Shown piece after piece: positions 14,284 to 14,977 of a stretch of DNA of 14,977 bases (its first letter is position 1; each line of letters opens with the position of its first letter). The notes under the pieces are model-generated. The model searched no databases. It was not told the origin of the DNA and saw only the letters and a list, made by a program, of their open reading frames with translations. The stretch spans positions 1-14,977 of the forward strand of contig JAGRJX010000043.1 of assembly GCA_020442545.1 (NCBI GenBank), given 5' to 3'. Both the position numbers and the translations under genes were made by a program. The stretch is from Lysobacterales bacterium. GTDB lineage: Bacteria; Pseudomonadota; Gammaproteobacteria; Xanthomonadales; Xanthomonadaceae.

Positions 14284-14977
14284 ATGAGCAACGCGACCGC
14301 CAACACCATCGCCGTGATCCGCGGCGACGGTATCGGACCCGAGATCATGGATGGCACCTTGAGCGTGCTGGACGCCCTCAGTGTCGGCCTGGAATACGAC
14401 TTCGTCGACGCTGGCATGTCGGCACTGGACAAGCACGGCGAGCTGATCCCGACGGCAACCATGGACGCCATCCGCCGGCATCGCGTGGCGCTCAAGGGTC
14501 CGCTGACCACGCCGGTGGGTGGTGGTTTCAGTTCGATCAACGTGGAGCTGCGTCGCCGCTTTGACCTTTACGCCAACGTGCGTCCGGCGATCTCCTTTCC
14601 GAACACCAGGTCGCGCTACGACGATATCGACCTGATCACCGTTCGAGAGAACACCGAAGGCGCTTACGGTTCGGAAGGGCAGACGCTGTCGGAGGATGGC
14701 GATACGGCCATGTCGCAGATCAAGGTCACGCGTCGCGGCTCCGAGCGCATCGTGCGCTATGCCTTTGATCTGGCGCGTCGCACCGGCCGCAAGAAGGTGT
14801 CGGCGGTACACAAGGCCAACATCATGAAGACCACGTCGGGCCTGTTCCTCAAGGTTGCCCGCGAGGTGGCCGCCGAGTACGCCGACATCGAGTTCAACGA
14901 GTACATCGTCGACAACTGCTGCATGCAGCTGGTGATGCGCCCCGGCCAGTTTGACGTGATCGTCACCACCAACCTGT
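14284..14977 (+). CDS. NAD-dependent isocitrate dehydrogenase, N-terminal part (runs off right edge)
   Basis: The first 231 residues of a decarboxylating isocitrate/isopropylmalate dehydrogenase family enzyme, which oxidises isocitrate to 2-oxoglutarate in the TCA cycle. The N-terminal IAVIRGDGIGPEIM, KGPLTTPVGGGFSSIN (71-86) and the substrate-binding arginines R90, R100 (NVRP) and R121 (VRENTEGAYGSEG) are visible, as are Y128 and K178 in VHKANIMKTTSG. The short TTPVGGGFSSINVELRRRFDLYANVRPAISFP-like layout fits the NAD-linked mitochondrial-type enzymes seen in xanthomonads, not the longer E. coli NADP enzyme. Isopropylmalate dehydrogenase (LeuB) is unlikely, because the SSIN motif and NVRP context are of IDH type. 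The cofactor-specificity residues lie beyond the window, so NAD preference is inferred. ATG at 14284 has a weak caggt ribosome site. Confidence 0.88.
   Translation, partial: MSNATANTIAVIRGDGIGPEIMDGTLSVLDALSVGLEYDFVDAGMSALDKHGELIPTATMDAIRRHRVALKGPLTTPVGGGFSSINVELRRRFDLYANVRPAISFPNTRSRYDDIDLITVRENTEGAYGSEGQTLSEDGDTAMSQIKVTRRGSERIVRYAFDLARRTGRKKVSAVHKANIMKTTSGLFLKVAREVAAEYADIEFNEYIVDNCCMQLVMRPGQFDVIVTTNL

Overview
The window is about 15 kb of gene-dense, GC-rich chromosomal DNA from a gammaproteobacterium. The gene content (mfd, a bepA-like M48 protease next to phoB-phoR-ppk1-ppx, rlmJ, slp, an NAD-type isocitrate dehydrogenase, and a secreted protein with a G-x-W-W repeat-like segment) best fits the Xanthomonadales/Lysobacterales. 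That placement is inference from gene families and order. No tRNA, rRNA, CRISPR array, insertion sequence or prophage gene was seen, and no gene-free stretch exceeds about 180 bases.

Layout. Positions 1-2038 (minus strand) hold the first 679 codons of mfd, which runs off the left edge. Inside it, at about 635-769, lies a palindromic repeat of the type usually found between genes; it is read through in frame and adds about 46 residues. A GNAT acetyltransferase (2140-2679, minus) sits upstream of mfd. It is divergent from a cation-diffusion-facilitator transporter of the ZnT9-like branch (2802-3710, plus). Then follow, all on the plus strand, a periplasmic M48 metalloprotease with TPR-like C-terminus (bepA-like, 3773-5431), phoB (5601-6296), phoR (6309-7637), ppk1 (7681-9798), ppx (9788-11329), rlmJ (11429-12292) and the outer-membrane lipoprotein slp (12427-12924). 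A secreted protein of unknown function lies convergently (12940-14106, minus). The right end holds the first 231 codons of an NAD-dependent isocitrate dehydrogenase (14284 onward, plus).

The functional core is a phosphate module. PhoR senses phosphate limitation and phosphorylates PhoB, PPK1 makes polyphosphate and PPX degrades it. The four genes are packed with gaps of 12 and 43 bases and one 11-base overlap, which suggests one transcript. A two-half-site Pho-box-like sequence lies 32 bases upstream of the phoB start and suggests autoregulation. The flanking genes are mostly housekeeping: transcription-coupled repair, outer-membrane protein quality control, rRNA methylation and the TCA cycle.

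The most unusual object is the in-frame palindromic repeat in mfd. The rest of the window looks like ordinary core genome, with two poorly characterised proteins (the ZnT9-like transporter and the secreted protein) worth a look. I did not find a convincing new multi-gene system.
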